Positions 1 to 9,400 are shown, counted from the first letter of the stretch. The stretch is 64,000 nt of DNA from Saprospiraceae bacterium (GCA_013360405.1 JABWBR010000007.1:25567-89566); one strand, 5' to 3'. The notes: generated by a model from the letters alone, not told the origin. Translations and numbers: made by a program.

Positions 1-624
1 CGTGCTGAGATTCAGCAATTGCCCGACGCGCCCCGCACATAGTCGCACAAAGCGGTTGAACTGCGCCAGGTCGCCCACATTTTGAAGCAGGCGCACGTCG
101 CGCTGCAAATATGTATCGAGGTAATTCGGATAGACGAGCGAGGGTGGCGCCGACTTGTCGTAAATGACCGGATACCCCCCCTGAAATGCCCACTGTTCGC
201 TGCTAAGGGTATGTTGAATTTCCTCGGGCAATTCATTCCAACTGAAAGGCAGTAGGTTAAGGATACCCACCCGACCTGCGAGTGATTGGGTGATTTTTTC
301 CATCATGAGGAAATTTTGCGAGCCGGAAAGGACGAAACGCAAATCGCGATTGCCATCTACCACACCTTGTAGGTAAGAAAAAAGGTGTGGTACCCGCTGG
401 GCTTCGTCGAGTATTGCGCCTTGAGGAAAAGAAGCCAAAAATCGACGGGGGTCTTGCTGGGCAAACAACTGCGTGTCGGGGTTTTCTAAGTTGGCATATG
501 GCAAATTGGGCAGAAGATGCCGCAGCAGGGTAGTTTTACCCGATTGTCGCGGCCCTCCCACATACACGATGGGAAAGTATTTCATCAATTCGCCTACTTG
601 CGGCATGAGTTGACGGGTAATCAT
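1..624 (-). CDS. ATP-binding protein, AAA/DUF4143 family (3' end off window)
   Basis: The frame is open from an ATG at 624 to the window edge, giving 208 residues without a stop. A Walker A motif (GPRQSGKT, about residues 24-31), a Walker B (AILDEAQ, about 70-76) and a sensor-like VLSGSQNF (about 98-105) are visible, followed by RVGILNLLPFS. This order is typical of the large AAA_14/DUF4143 family of mobile, poorly understood ATPases. The C-terminal DUF4143 part would lie outside the window, so the family call rests on the N-terminal half. The gene is separated from the next one by 224 bp holding no gene. A TATTTTTG box lies upstream at 651-658 on the minus strand, without a good -33 element. 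Confidence 0.85.
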   Translation of the reverse strand, partial: MITRQLMPQVGELMKYFPIVYVGGPRQSGKTTLLRHLLPNLPYANLENPDTQLFAQQDPRRFLASFPQGAILDEAQRVPHLFSYLQGVVDGNRDLRFVLSGSQNFLMMEKITQSLAGRVGILNLLPFSWNELPEEIQHTLSSEQWAFQGGYPVIYDKSAPPSLVYPNYLDTYLQRDVRLLQNVGDLAQFNRFVRLCAGRVGQLLNLST

Positions 625-848
625 TTTTATGTAAATTTGAATTTATGATGCAAAAATACATAAATTATTTCAAAATTCGTCCGACATATTTTATTTGAAG
701 CAACATTACTTATTCTTTGGGACTGCACCTCAAAGACTCTACTGCTTGCATAAATATTCTACGGCAAATAGTAGCTTTAGAGAGGTTCGGCGGAGGCATG
801 CAATGGGTTATCATACGGCAAACGACACCAACTCATGTACTTCGTTCA

Positions 849-3836
849 TCAAGACTTCCAGCTATTAATAAGAGACAACAACGCATTTACAATTCTCGCG
901 TTTTGGGTGCTATATTCCGAATAATTTAACAGGCCGATTCTGTTATCGCGTTTCAATGAATTGAACTGTGCTTCGAGGAGAATAAGGTCATTGTTTAGGT
1001 AGTCATCTGAAGCTGATTGTCGCAATAACTCAATCGCATCCTCAATTCGGTTTTCCGCCACTAATTTCATTAAGCGGTCTTTATCTGGTTTTTGGGGCTC
1101 CACAGCATCAGTTACTCCTTTATTTTTTTGGGCATCCAGAAATCTCTCGGCAATTAATCCCATATCGCCGGCACTTGCCTGCTCGAGGTACAAAATCACA
1201 TCTTTTATACTAATATCAACTACCCCGGGGACGGCGATATCTCTCATAGCGAGGCGATACTTATTAAACATCTTCTGTTCAAGGGATTGCATATCGGGGC
1301 AGACTGCCTGTATTTGAGCATACAATTCGCGAAAGTCTGTTTTATTTAAAAAACCAGCGATTAAATCTCCAAATAATTCGAGTAAGCGTTTCGGGCTATT
1401 GTCAAAATCCTGCTTGACAAATACTTCGCTTGCTTTGTAGGGCTGCGGAAGGGCGTTTATCAGTGGAGTAATTTGTTTAGCAACAGGCGAATCAACGCTT
1501 TGCAGCAAGTAAACAATATGTTTTGCGACAGGTAATAAATAGTTTGCGTCTTTAGTCAAGCCGGTTCTTTTGGCATTTCGCATGCGGGCAATGATGTACT
1601 CCACGCTATCGCCCAGGGTTTCCATTCCTCCGGAGCCGAAGCTATACAGCCGGAGCGTTTCCAGTGCGGAATCAAAATCCAGGCTGTATTCGTCTAACTG
1701 AGATAGAAGCAACACAAAAGGCAATTCTCCTTCATGATATTGGGCTGCATTATCCAGTATTGTCTTTACCTTTTCAAATTCAGCCAGTCTCAAGTGCAAC
1801 CTGGCTTCATAGAGAAATAAAGAGGAAGTGCCGATTCGATCTTGGCGAAGGTCGAGCATCTGTTTTTGGTGACGCAAACCGCTTTCATCGCCATTCTCAA
1901 AAACGTTAGTGATTTGGGTAATCATATATATTTCCCACTCGGGGAGCATTGCCTTTTTTATCACGTCGTCGCTAACAGTGATCCCCATAAAGGAAGCCAG
2001 ACGTATATGGGCGTCAAGGGGTAGTTCCGTCAATGCATTTTCGAGATAGGGGCGCATTTCAAGCTGGTACGCAGTATCGATGATATCGTCAGGATCGCCG
2101 CGTTTCAAGCGGTGATACAGGCACTCTGCTTTATCGGCAGGCGCCGGTTTGTTATCATAGTAAGCGACCGCCAGATCGTGGATTAGCAGGGCTTTATCTC
2201 CATATTCTTTAATAATCAAACTGTACAAAGCTATTCGCAGGTCTCTACGAAATACCAAGGCGTTATTTTCATACGTAAGCAGAAAAGACTCTTCTTGCAG
2301 GGCTTTGAATATCTCATCAGCTTTCTGCGAAGATATATCGCCCAATCCACAGGGAACCGCGAGGATATGTCGTATTACTTCGGGAGTGATATTGCGCACC
2401 AATAAACCGGGGAAGGCAATTTTTCCGACTTCTTCAGTTTTGGTATGGATAAGATTGCGGCGTACTAATTGTTCCTGTATTCTTTCTTTATCTATACCTT
2501 CAAATAATTTTTCAAAATCGGGTTTTTCCTCACGGCCGGGCCTAAAATTCTTAAGTACATAATTTGCCGCTAGCTTTAAAGAAAGGGGATTCCCACCTAA
2601 TCGCCCAATCATTTTTTCACGCAGTTCTTTGTCTTCAATACCTTTCGAGGCCAAAAACCCATTTGCCGCTTCCGTGTCAAATTCACCAAGTGTGAAACGT
2701 TTAACATTCAAATAAGTACTGACCAGATCGTCTCGTCCGACAAGTATAAACCGGATACCCGGAATGAATGCCGCAATTTCTTCAAAAAAATTGAATAGAT
2801 TATCCAATTCGGAATAGGTGGCGCGAGACTGGGCTTCCTCAAACGAGTCAAGGATAACTAATACAGGATTGTTCAGATAACTGAGTTCCGATTGGTATCG
2901 GTTTAAATAAATTCTCGAAACGGAATCATAAAACACACCCCTCGTACCGCTCGATGATTTGGTAATAGGTCCTTTCGGTTTTTCCAAATAGGTATTGATA
3001 TCTTTTCTTATACCTGAAAAAATAGAAGAAATCTCCGGTTTAGGGAATTGAATTGCCAATTGCCGCAGTCCTTCAGATGCAAGGCTAAGGGGTTCTGAAA
3101 TAGAATAGCCCGGCTTGTCGAAATCAATATATACAAAAGGCATCCGCCCTTCTCTGTCGTGTTCGTAGAGATTGAGGATGAATTTTGAAATTACCGCCGA
3201 TTTCCCTATGCCGCCGATACCGGAAACGAGTAGCGGGGCTGGAGGGGTGACACTTTTTGTATTAACATAGTTATTGATATATGCCAATACATCCTTTCGC
3301 CCCTGAAAGTCGCTAGTGATCAATCGCAACGGGTAGAGTAGTTCCTCCCGTTTGATAAAATATAATATTTCATTTTTATTGGGGGTCTCAATACCTGTTC
3401 CATCCAGCCAATCAGCTATTTTAAAAACAATAGACAGCTCATCGACGTTCAGCCGACTGAGTTCAGGCGCTGTTCCATTGATATATGCAAACAACATTTT
3501 CTCCAACGGATATTCCGCATCGGCTTTTGCCAGGTTAGTCAATTTCTTGATTTTTCGGTTCTCAAAAAGCCATTTTAGTACTGCTTTTCGATCTCCATCT
3601 TTTAAAGTGAAATGGGCTGGCAAATGCGCCTCCGTACAATGATTCAGTAAAAACGCTTCATCTTTTGCCGAAAGAATATAGCCTTCAAAATATCGCCTAA
3701 GTCGTTCTTTAAATCCTGGCAAATCAAACTGAAACAACAAAGCCGCAAGTTGAAAATACGGTAGCGTCGTAATTTCAGGTTCTACTCTTTCCAGGCTAGC
3801 CCGCAGCATTTCAAGCGTGACTTTTTTCTTTTCCAT
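849..3836 (-). CDS. STAND-type NTPase with C-terminal helical repeats (conflict operon gene 4)
   Basis: This 995-aa protein has a Walker A (GIGGIGKS, residues 206-213), a Walker B (VLVILD, 325-330), a sensor-like VGRDD (366-370) and a GGNPLSL motif (414-420) like the GxP motif of STAND NTPases. Residues 1-190 are mostly helical and unrecognised, and may act as a sensor or adaptor. From about 480 to the end the protein looks like degenerate alpha-helical repeats of TPR style. STAND proteins are usually signal-activated switches that oligomerise and deploy an effector. No nuclease, TIR or protease domain is fused here, but a protease lies in the same operon. It follows the ATPase gene with one base between them, so the two are probably co-translated. 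The ligand and effector link are inferred. Confidence 0.85.
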   Translation of the reverse strand: MEKKKVTLEMLRASLERVEPEITTLPYFQLAALLFQFDLPGFKERLRRYFEGYILSAKDEAFLLNHCTEAHLPAHFTLKDGDRKAVLKWLFENRKIKKLTNLAKADAEYPLEKMLFAYINGTAPELSRLNVDELSIVFKIADWLDGTGIETPNKNEILYFIKREELLYPLRLITSDFQGRKDVLAYINNYVNTKSVTPPAPLLVSGIGGIGKSAVISKFILNLYEHDREGRMPFVYIDFDKPGYSISEPLSLASEGLRQLAIQFPKPEISSIFSGIRKDINTYLEKPKGPITKSSSGTRGVFYDSVSRIYLNRYQSELSYLNNPVLVILDSFEEAQSRATYSELDNLFNFFEEIAAFIPGIRFILVGRDDLVSTYLNVKRFTLGEFDTEAANGFLASKGIEDKELREKMIGRLGGNPLSLKLAANYVLKNFRPGREEKPDFEKLFEGIDKERIQEQLVRRNLIHTKTEEVGKIAFPGLLVRNITPEVIRHILAVPCGLGDISSQKADEIFKALQEESFLLTYENNALVFRRDLRIALYSLIIKEYGDKALLIHDLAVAYYDNKPAPADKAECLYHRLKRGDPDDIIDTAYQLEMRPYLENALTELPLDAHIRLASFMGITVSDDVIKKAMLPEWEIYMITQITNVFENGDESGLRHQKQMLDLRQDRIGTSSLFLYEARLHLRLAEFEKVKTILDNAAQYHEGELPFVLLLSQLDEYSLDFDSALETLRLYSFGSGGMETLGDSVEYIIARMRNAKRTGLTKDANYLLPVAKHIVYLLQSVDSPVAKQITPLINALPQPYKASEVFVKQDFDNSPKRLLELFGDLIAGFLNKTDFRELYAQIQAVCPDMQSLEQKMFNKYRLAMRDIAVPGVVDISIKDVILYLEQASAGDMGLIAERFLDAQKNKGVTDAVEPQKPDKDRLMKLVAENRIEDAIELLRQSASDDYLNNDLILLEAQFNSLKRDNRIGLLNYSEYSTQNARIVNALLSLINSWKS

Positions 3837-3837
3837 A

Positions 3838-5025
3838 TCAGTCGGCTTCTTCTATCTTTTCTCTGAAATCAGTCAACCAGGTTTGAAGCGCCCTTCCGAT
3901 AATCGTGACGTTGGATTGTTCTTCATTAGTAAATAATTCCGGAATATTAAAAGGGTGCTTGTTTCTTATCTCGGTCATTAAATCATCAGCAGATACTTCC
4001 ATTTCATATTCCTCTGATAATTCATCATGCAAAGCATTGATGAAATCTGTCAATTGCGTATCGCTAAAAGAGCCGACTTTCACGATTTTGGCGGCTTGAA
4101 CAGCTTCAAATCCCAGTTTTTCCAATTCTTCCTCGTTGTTAAATCCGGATAACACCATGTAATAATTTTTTATTGGGCCATAAAGCAATCCCCTTACAAA
4201 ATCACGGATAAAATCAGAGACATCTCCTGCATAAGGGTTATTGAATTGGTCAAAAAAGAACATGTATATATCAGTCGATTTGGAAATAAAACTCCAAAGC
4301 AGGCTTTTGAGTTCCGTATATTTAAAGTCAGCTTCCTTGGCATCTGTTTTCAAATCTAATTGACGATCTTTTCCTAACTCACTGCGAACAAAATCTCTGA
4401 ATTCCGGTACATTATCCTGGATTTCCTTTCCAATATCAACTAATTTAATTTGACCCTGCACTTTTTTGAAGATTTCAGAAAAATCAATTTTAACAAGCTT
4501 GAAAGATTTTGTCATTTCTGCAATATGACTCAGATACAAATACGTATATGACTTGCCGGCGCCCTTTTCGCCGTTAATAAACAAGTAGGGGCTCTCCTGT
4601 CGGTTAACCAACTTATGGGTGAACTTCTTCAGATTTTCCCGATTGATAAATAGTAGTTTATTATTGGAAATAAAATTACAGAAGAACAATTCTTTTTTAA
4701 ACTTCAGAGCTTCGGTAGCGCTCGTCAAAGCGCCCCATTCTGACTCAAAAGCATTTTTGAATTGCGCTACAAGTATATTTTTAGCATATTCTTGAAAATA
4801 AGGAAAAAGAAATACCTGTATCAGCCCGTTATCATTCAGATAATTGAAATAACTATTTCTCGCTTGCTCCAGAGTACAATTAAAAGGAACCTTACTATCG
4901 AAATTAAACCCGGTATTATCTTTAACAAAAGTATCTACAAATTGTCTCAGGGCTATAACGTCGGCAAAGCTGCTTGCTATTGCCTTATCTAGCTCAGATA
5001 ATAAGTTTGCGCTTATTTTCGGCAT
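3838..5025 (-). CDS. P-loop ATPase with N-terminal EAD1-like domain (conflict operon gene 3)
   Basis: The 395-aa product has a Walker A (GEKGAGKS, residues 152-159) and a hydrophobic Walker B-like strand ending in Asp (IYMFFFDQ, about 253-260). A VLSGFNNEEE segment near 291-300 sits where a sensor would. Residues 5-90 resemble the small helical Effector-Associated Domain 1 (LLSELDKAIASSF followed by ALRQFV and a second helical pair), a homotypic adaptor that lets effectors and NTPases of conflict systems recruit one another. It is packed between the protease (7 bp upstream) and the STAND gene (1 bp downstream). The EAD1 assignment is by pattern and needs a profile search; the P-loop is clear. 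Confidence 0.75.
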   Translation of the reverse strand: MPKISANLLSELDKAIASSFADVIALRQFVDTFVKDNTGFNFDSKVPFNCTLEQARNSYFNYLNDNGLIQVFLFPYFQEYAKNILVAQFKNAFESEWGALTSATEALKFKKELFFCNFISNNKLLFINRENLKKFTHKLVNRQESPYLFINGEKGAGKSYTYLYLSHIAEMTKSFKLVKIDFSEIFKKVQGQIKLVDIGKEIQDNVPEFRDFVRSELGKDRQLDLKTDAKEADFKYTELKSLLWSFISKSTDIYMFFFDQFNNPYAGDVSDFIRDFVRGLLYGPIKNYYMVLSGFNNEEELEKLGFEAVQAAKIVKVGSFSDTQLTDFINALHDELSEEYEMEVSADDLMTEIRNKHPFNIPELFTNEEQSNVTIIGRALQTWLTDFREKIEEAD

Positions 5026-5032
5026 AAGCGAT

Positions 5033-6166
5033 TTAATTAGGAAGTGAGCAATTTTGTTTCTTTAAATCTTCAAGTATTCTATAAACCGGGACACCTTGGT
5101 TGTATTGGGGGTTCCATGAAGGGTCGCCCATATTGTGCAGCGCTACCCATTCGAATTTCTCATTGAAGCAAGGCGAACCCGAAGAACCTTTGAGCGTGTT
5201 TACCTGATACCGCACACGCTGCCCGGCAGCATCCATCCCATCGACTTTACCAAAGCCGAAAGCGACCTTTTTGGGCGCTTTTTCCGGATGTTGTATAATA
5301 AACAAATGGCTGCCATTGAAAAAAGCGGGTCTTTCAGCAGGCACTTTTATATAACCCCGTTCACTCTCTGTCGTTTTAGGGGCCGGTATTCCACCATAAG
5401 CCGGCCCATAAGCTTCTCGATCGATTTCTCGTTCCAGGCGCACCAGCGCATAATCAAGTTTGTCTATCGGCCAGGGCGTATCAAGACTTGGAGATCCAGT
5501 GACGTCCAGCTCTGCATAGGGGCTTGAAGCGATGATTTGTCTCTTCGGATCGGGGTGTAGCGCAATGGCATACCCGGGAAAAATTTGCGTTCCGTCAGCA
5601 GAGGCATTATAGTCAAACCGGCATATGGCACTTTTTACCGATTGGGGGCGGGTGATCAGATCTTCAAATACGTGATAATTTGACATTACCCGATCCGGGC
5701 CCACCAAAACGCCGGTACCCCATTTCTCCGTATCGTCTTTCATTGTAATTTCTACGCGGCATATGCATCGTTCCAATTTCGAAATTTGTTGCAGGAATAC
5801 GGAAACATCGAGAAAAGGCGTCGAATCAAGCAAGTTCTGCAGGCCTCCGCAGTCAACCAGTTGTTGCTCGCTTTCAGTATAACATTGGGCGCTTATACCC
5901 AAATCGAATGCCAGAGACTGAACGGTCTTGTGATCGGGAAAATCGGATAAAAAAGCAATTATGAGCTCACCATGCCAGCCTTTCATGGTAAACTGGTTAA
6001 TAAACTCTAAAAGTTGGGCTTGAAAAACCGCATAGAGCGTAGTGTAATTAAAAAACTGCTTATTGAGACGTTTTTCCGTAAATTCTTTTATTGAAAACGG
6101 GTCGTAATGCTCCATTAAAGCGTCTCGAAGCGCAACTTTTTCGGGTCCCGTCAAAAGGCGTATCAT
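5033..6166 (-). CDS. EAD1-like domain fused to trypsin-like serine protease (conflict operon gene 2)
   Basis: This 377-aa protein has an N-terminal helical domain (about residues 5-90) resembling EAD1 and a chymotrypsin-fold protease domain (about 133-370). The catalytic triad is readable: His165 in SNYHVF, Asp238 in KLDYALV, and Ser329 in KGSSGSP, where the usual GDSG is GSSG. The oxyanion region and the preceding GTGVLVGP strand are intact. There is no signal peptide, so it probably acts in the cytoplasm. EAD-protease fusions are known effectors in NTP-dependent conflict systems. The neighbouring ATPase has a similar N-terminal domain, suggesting recruitment by EAD-EAD contact. The substrate is unknown; self-cleavage, cleavage of the 251-aa partner or of host proteins are all possible. 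Confidence 0.85.
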   Translation of the reverse strand: MIRLLTGPEKVALRDALMEHYDPFSIKEFTEKRLNKQFFNYTTLYAVFQAQLLEFINQFTMKGWHGELIIAFLSDFPDHKTVQSLAFDLGISAQCYTESEQQLVDCGGLQNLLDSTPFLDVSVFLQQISKLERCICRVEITMKDDTEKWGTGVLVGPDRVMSNYHVFEDLITRPQSVKSAICRFDYNASADGTQIFPGYAIALHPDPKRQIIASSPYAELDVTGSPSLDTPWPIDKLDYALVRLEREIDREAYGPAYGGIPAPKTTESERGYIKVPAERPAFFNGSHLFIIQHPEKAPKKVAFGFGKVDGMDAAGQRVRYQVNTLKGSSGSPCFNEKFEWVALHNMGDPSWNPQYNQGVPVYRILEDLKKQNCSLPN

Positions 6167-6183
6167 CTTTTAGCGTTAGGTTG

Positions 6184-6939
6184 TTAAATATCCAATCTAC
6201 CAATAAAGGTCGAGGTTGCCGGGCCGAGTTTTTTCAAAATATCTTTTCTTACAAGAGAGTACATATCGTCATTTAGCGTGCAACGGATAGAATAATAGCT
6301 CAACGCAGACTTATCTTTTCCACTTTTAAAAAATAATATTTTCTTAATCCCGTCTTGCGATTCCAACATAAAAGCTCCCAGATTCATGGAAACGGCGCCG
6401 TTGGTTTCATTGACCAACCCGATTTGAAAATTCCCTTTATTGAAATTGTGAGAATTAGATTCAAAAATTTTGATTCTTCCGTCGTCCTCACTCAAACTTT
6501 TCACAGCATCAAGCGTACTCTTAATGATGGCTATATAATTCTGGCCAACCAGGGTAGCCAGAATATCTATCACTACATTTTCCATTTCAAAAATTGCATT
6601 GCTTGAGTCGAAGTCTGCAAAATTTTTCTCTTCGACGACCCAACCTATTTGGGTCAATACATGAATATACATATCATACCATTTTCTCACATCTGCCGGA
6701 TTGGGATACTTCTTATCGGCGGCACGCTGAGCCAGCAGGGTGGAATTAAGCACATCTTTTCTATTCTGACCGGAGACGGAAGATACGAATGAAACCAGGC
6801 TTTTTTGGTTTACATACGCTTCTTCTTCATTATCCGTCATTTCTTGAAGCCCGCTCACAGATAAGTCCCTGTCCATTAATATTTCAACTGGCGCCAACTC
6901 CAGTTGAGATACAAATTTTTTTGGATCGATAGTCGGCAT
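6184..6939 (-). CDS. Unknown 251-aa protein, first gene of the conflict operon
   Basis: No named family is recognised. The sequence starts with an acidic region of about 60 residues. A helical core follows (WYDMYIHVLTQIGW near residue 87, then VVIDILATLV), then a strand-rich C-terminal half (FQIGLV, SMNLGAFML, IKKILFFKSG) that ends in LDI. There are no Cys motifs, P-loop, transmembrane segment or signal peptide. It is the promoter-proximal gene and lies 17 bp before the EAD1-protease gene, so it probably belongs to the system. It could be the protease substrate, a ligand sensor or a latent toxin. The helix-then-strand pattern resembles hypothetical proteins I have seen in other phyla, but I cannot name them. 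Confidence 0.7.
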   Translation of the reverse strand: MPTIDPKKFVSQLELAPVEILMDRDLSVSGLQEMTDNEEEAYVNQKSLVSFVSSVSGQNRKDVLNSTLLAQRAADKKYPNPADVRKWYDMYIHVLTQIGWVVEEKNFADFDSSNAIFEMENVVIDILATLVGQNYIAIIKSTLDAVKSLSEDDGRIKIFESNSHNFNKGNFQIGLVNETNGAVSMNLGAFMLESQDGIKKILFFKSGKDKSALSYYSIRCTLNDDMYSLVRKDILKKLGPATSTFIGRLDI

Positions 6940-6986
6940 AGTACTTGGTTTTTAGTAGTTAATGAATTAAAAACGAAAGCAGGTTA

Positions 6987-7016
6987 CTAAATTAGCACTA
7001 ATAATGAGTTTTCAAA
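6987..7016 (-). promoter_or_regulatory. Candidate Bacteroidota promoter of the conflict operon
   Basis: On the minus strand TTTG (7013-7016) is followed after 18 nt by TAATTTAG (6987-6994), one base off the TANNTTTG -7 consensus. It lies about 48 bp before the ATG of the first operon gene, in a very AT-rich gap. No operator-like palindrome was found next to it. Confidence 0.5.
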
Positions 7017-7061
7017 TAATAAAAGACGCCAAATTATTAAGAATATACAATTTTATTTTTT

Positions 7062-8513
7062 CTAATTACTTCCTGCTGCAGGAATGCGAACGATATGGCT
7101 GATCATGCCGTCAAAAACGAAAAAATGGAAGGGCATCACGCTATACCAATACAAGCGCCCGAGAAGGCCGCGGGGACGAAATGTGGCAATCTGGTGTAAT
7201 TCGCAGCGCTCTCCTCTTCTTACGAGCTTAAACTCCAGCCAGGCTTCGCCAGGCACCCGCATTTCAGCATATAGCAACAGCCGTCCTTTTACGCGATCAG
7301 CGATTACAACCCGCCAAAAGTCGAGCGCATCGCCGGGATATATCTTGTCGGGGTTGGTGCGCCCCCGCCGCAACCCCACGCCACCTATAATTCGGTCTAA
7401 GAAACCTCGAATCTGCCACAAAAAAGTACCGTAATACCAGCCGGTCGGCCCCCCGATATTCCAGACGCGCTCCATGACCTGCTCAATTTTGTCGCTCACG
7501 TCGCGCCGTTTAAAATCCCTATAGCATCCAAATCGGGGAGTCTCCATGTATTCCATCAGGTGGGGGTTGGTGTCGACCGAGCTGAAAGCGTCTTTCCAGC
7601 TACTTATGACCATGTGTTGCTCGATACGCAAAAAAGCCAGTTCTACCGCCTCTTTATAGGTCATTAATTCGATGCCCAGGTCTTCTGCAAGCGTATTGGG
7701 CCGGCAAATGACGTTTACTTTCAGGCTACCTATCAGATTAACCACCAAAGGGTAGGGCGTGGAGGTGATGAGGTATAGCCAATAGGTGGAAAGCCTGGGC
7801 GTCATTGCCCAAAACGAGCCTATGTAGCGCCTCAGTTTTCTTACCTGGGCAAATTGCAGCAGCATCTGCTTGTAGCTCAGTACCTCGGGCCCCCCGATAT
7901 CGTAATCCTTGCCATAGGTATCCTCGCGCAACATGATACCCGCCAGAAATTGCACTACGTTGCGCACGCCGATAGGCTGGCAGAGCGTATTGATCCACCT
8001 CGGGGCGATTAACACAGGTATTTTTTCAACCAGGTCGCGAATGATCTCAAAAGATGCGCTACCCGAGCCCACTATGATACCCGCCCTAAGTACGGTAACG
8101 GGTATGGGCCCCGTCCGGAGTATGTTTTCTACGTTATACCGGCTTAACAGGTGCTGGGATAAATCCTTTTCATTGACGATTGCGCCGAGGTAGATGATTT
8201 GGCGGCAGGTTGTGGGGGATACCAGACGGATAAAATTGCGGGCGGCCTGCGCTTCCTTTTCTACAAAATCCCCCTTGCCGCTCATGGAATGGATAAGATA
8301 AAAAGCCAGGTCGAGTTGTTGGGGCAATACCTGCCCGTCGGCTGGGGGATGCAGAAAGTCAATTTCGATAATGTGAATCCTGGGATGGGTGTGCTCCGCT
8401 TCAAAACGCTTGCGGTTGCGCACCAGGCAGTATAGCTGGTGGTCTTGTTCGAGCAACACGGACACGAGTCGCTGGCCGATGTAGCCGTTAGCGCCGGTAA
8501 TAAGAATATTCAT
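7062..8513 (-). CDS. SDR-family NAD(P)-dependent oxidoreductase with C-terminal DUF2867-like domain
   Basis: The 483-aa protein starts with the Rossmann motif of extended/atypical SDRs (ITGANGYIG, residues 4-12), followed by CLVRN and later FYLIHSMSG. The first 300 residues resemble NAD-binding proteins of the NDUFA9-like group. The C-terminal 150 residues (from about 330; GWYYGTFLWQIRGFLD, PGDALDFWRV) match the DUF2867 pattern that is fused to such SDRs in many bacteria. The substrate is unknown. It is separated from the conflict operon by about 120 bp and from the hemerythrin gene by about 200 bp, so it is likely an independent unit. Confidence 0.85.
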   Translation of the reverse strand: MNILITGANGYIGQRLVSVLLEQDHQLYCLVRNRKRFEAEHTHPRIHIIEIDFLHPPADGQVLPQQLDLAFYLIHSMSGKGDFVEKEAQAARNFIRLVSPTTCRQIIYLGAIVNEKDLSQHLLSRYNVENILRTGPIPVTVLRAGIIVGSGSASFEIIRDLVEKIPVLIAPRWINTLCQPIGVRNVVQFLAGIMLREDTYGKDYDIGGPEVLSYKQMLLQFAQVRKLRRYIGSFWAMTPRLSTYWLYLITSTPYPLVVNLIGSLKVNVICRPNTLAEDLGIELMTYKEAVELAFLRIEQHMVISSWKDAFSSVDTNPHLMEYMETPRFGCYRDFKRRDVSDKIEQVMERVWNIGGPTGWYYGTFLWQIRGFLDRIIGGVGLRRGRTNPDKIYPGDALDFWRVVIADRVKGRLLLYAEMRVPGEAWLEFKLVRRGERCELHQIATFRPRGLLGRLYWYSVMPFHFFVFDGMISHIVRIPAAGSN

Positions 8514-8719
8514 ATTACTAAAATAAGCCGCTGGTTAGGGGTAGGACTATTCCCTGCTTTCCGCATTATCCTGCTGAACAATCTGGTACTCAGGGCGGAG
8601 TTCCGAGCTGTCGGCATAACATACTGGCGAAGTGAGGGGGTGTGATGCTCCCTCATCCGGGCTGTTATTTATCGTTTGTTGTGGCGTAGCTTCTTCATTC
8701 ATGGCTCATCCGTTACCAT

Positions 8720-9388
8720 TTACAAAAGAAGTTGCCGGTTTTCGAGCAGCATCGCATCCAACTCCGTTTTGTCGATGAGCCGGTGGGCCTGCACAAAAAC
8801 AACATTGTCCTCCCGGAAAATATGCAATTTGAGAAGTTCTACCAGCGATTTCCCCTGTTCCAGCGCGGCATCCATAACCACGGCGCGCGAAGCGGCGTCG
8901 GGTAATCTTGAAGCCAATGCGAAAAAGTTAAAAACGACTGCGGCCAATTGCAGCGCCTCGGCGTGGTCGTCCTCGAGCACATCTACGCCCGTGACGGCCT
9001 CGGCGCCCCTGCCGTGCTCGCCGCTTTCGAGTAGCCGCCTGCGCAACAGCGGAAAAAGCGCTTTTTCTTCTTTCCGGTTATGCCCGACTATATGGTTGTC
9101 GAAATATTCGAAAAAATCGCGCAGTTGCTTATCGGCTTCGCGGCTCACGCCATTCTGGCGGACATCGAGTAGTACTGCCTCGAATGCATTCAATACCTCG
9201 ACGGCAGCCCGATGCTCGTCCATCAACATCTGCAAATAAGGGTGCATATCGGCGTATTCCACCTTATCCAAATTGGGCGGATTAAAGGCTTCAGGCGGGT
9301 CCATCGGCGAAAATTCCTCCTGGGTACTCTCTTTCTCCACCATCCGCTTGAGCGGGTCCGTTTCGTTCAATTTATTAAAATCGTGCAT
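8720..9388 (-). CDS. Hemerythrin-like (HHE) domain protein
   Basis: The 222-aa protein carries a four-helix HHE domain with the expected di-iron ligands: His59 (MDEHRAA), His99/His103 with Glu107 (HNRKEE), His142 (DDHAEA), and His189 with Glu193 (HIFRED). No iron-sulfur repair domain (RIC/YtfE N-terminal part) is fused. Hemerythrins bind O2, and some bind or reduce NO, so its place at the 3' end of a nitrate respiration cluster suggests oxygen or NO handling. It follows the AhpD-like gene after 12 bp. The first 45 residues are acidic, proline-rich and of unknown role. Confidence 0.85.
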   Translation of the reverse strand: MHDFNKLNETDPLKRMVEKESTQEEFSPMDPPEAFNPPNLDKVEYADMHPYLQMLMDEHRAAVEVLNAFEAVLLDVRQNGVSREADKQLRDFFEYFDNHIVGHNRKEEKALFPLLRRRLLESGEHGRGAEAVTGVDVLEDDHAEALQLAAVVFNFFALASRLPDAASRAVVMDAALEQGKSLVELLKLHIFREDNVVFVQAHRLIDKTELDAMLLENRQLLL

Positions 9389-9400
9389 TGAGGGTTAGTT

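Noticed and set aside
1..236. 74-aa minus-strand ORF at the left edge
   Set aside because: It is out of frame with the DUF4143-type ATPase, which has clear Walker motifs.
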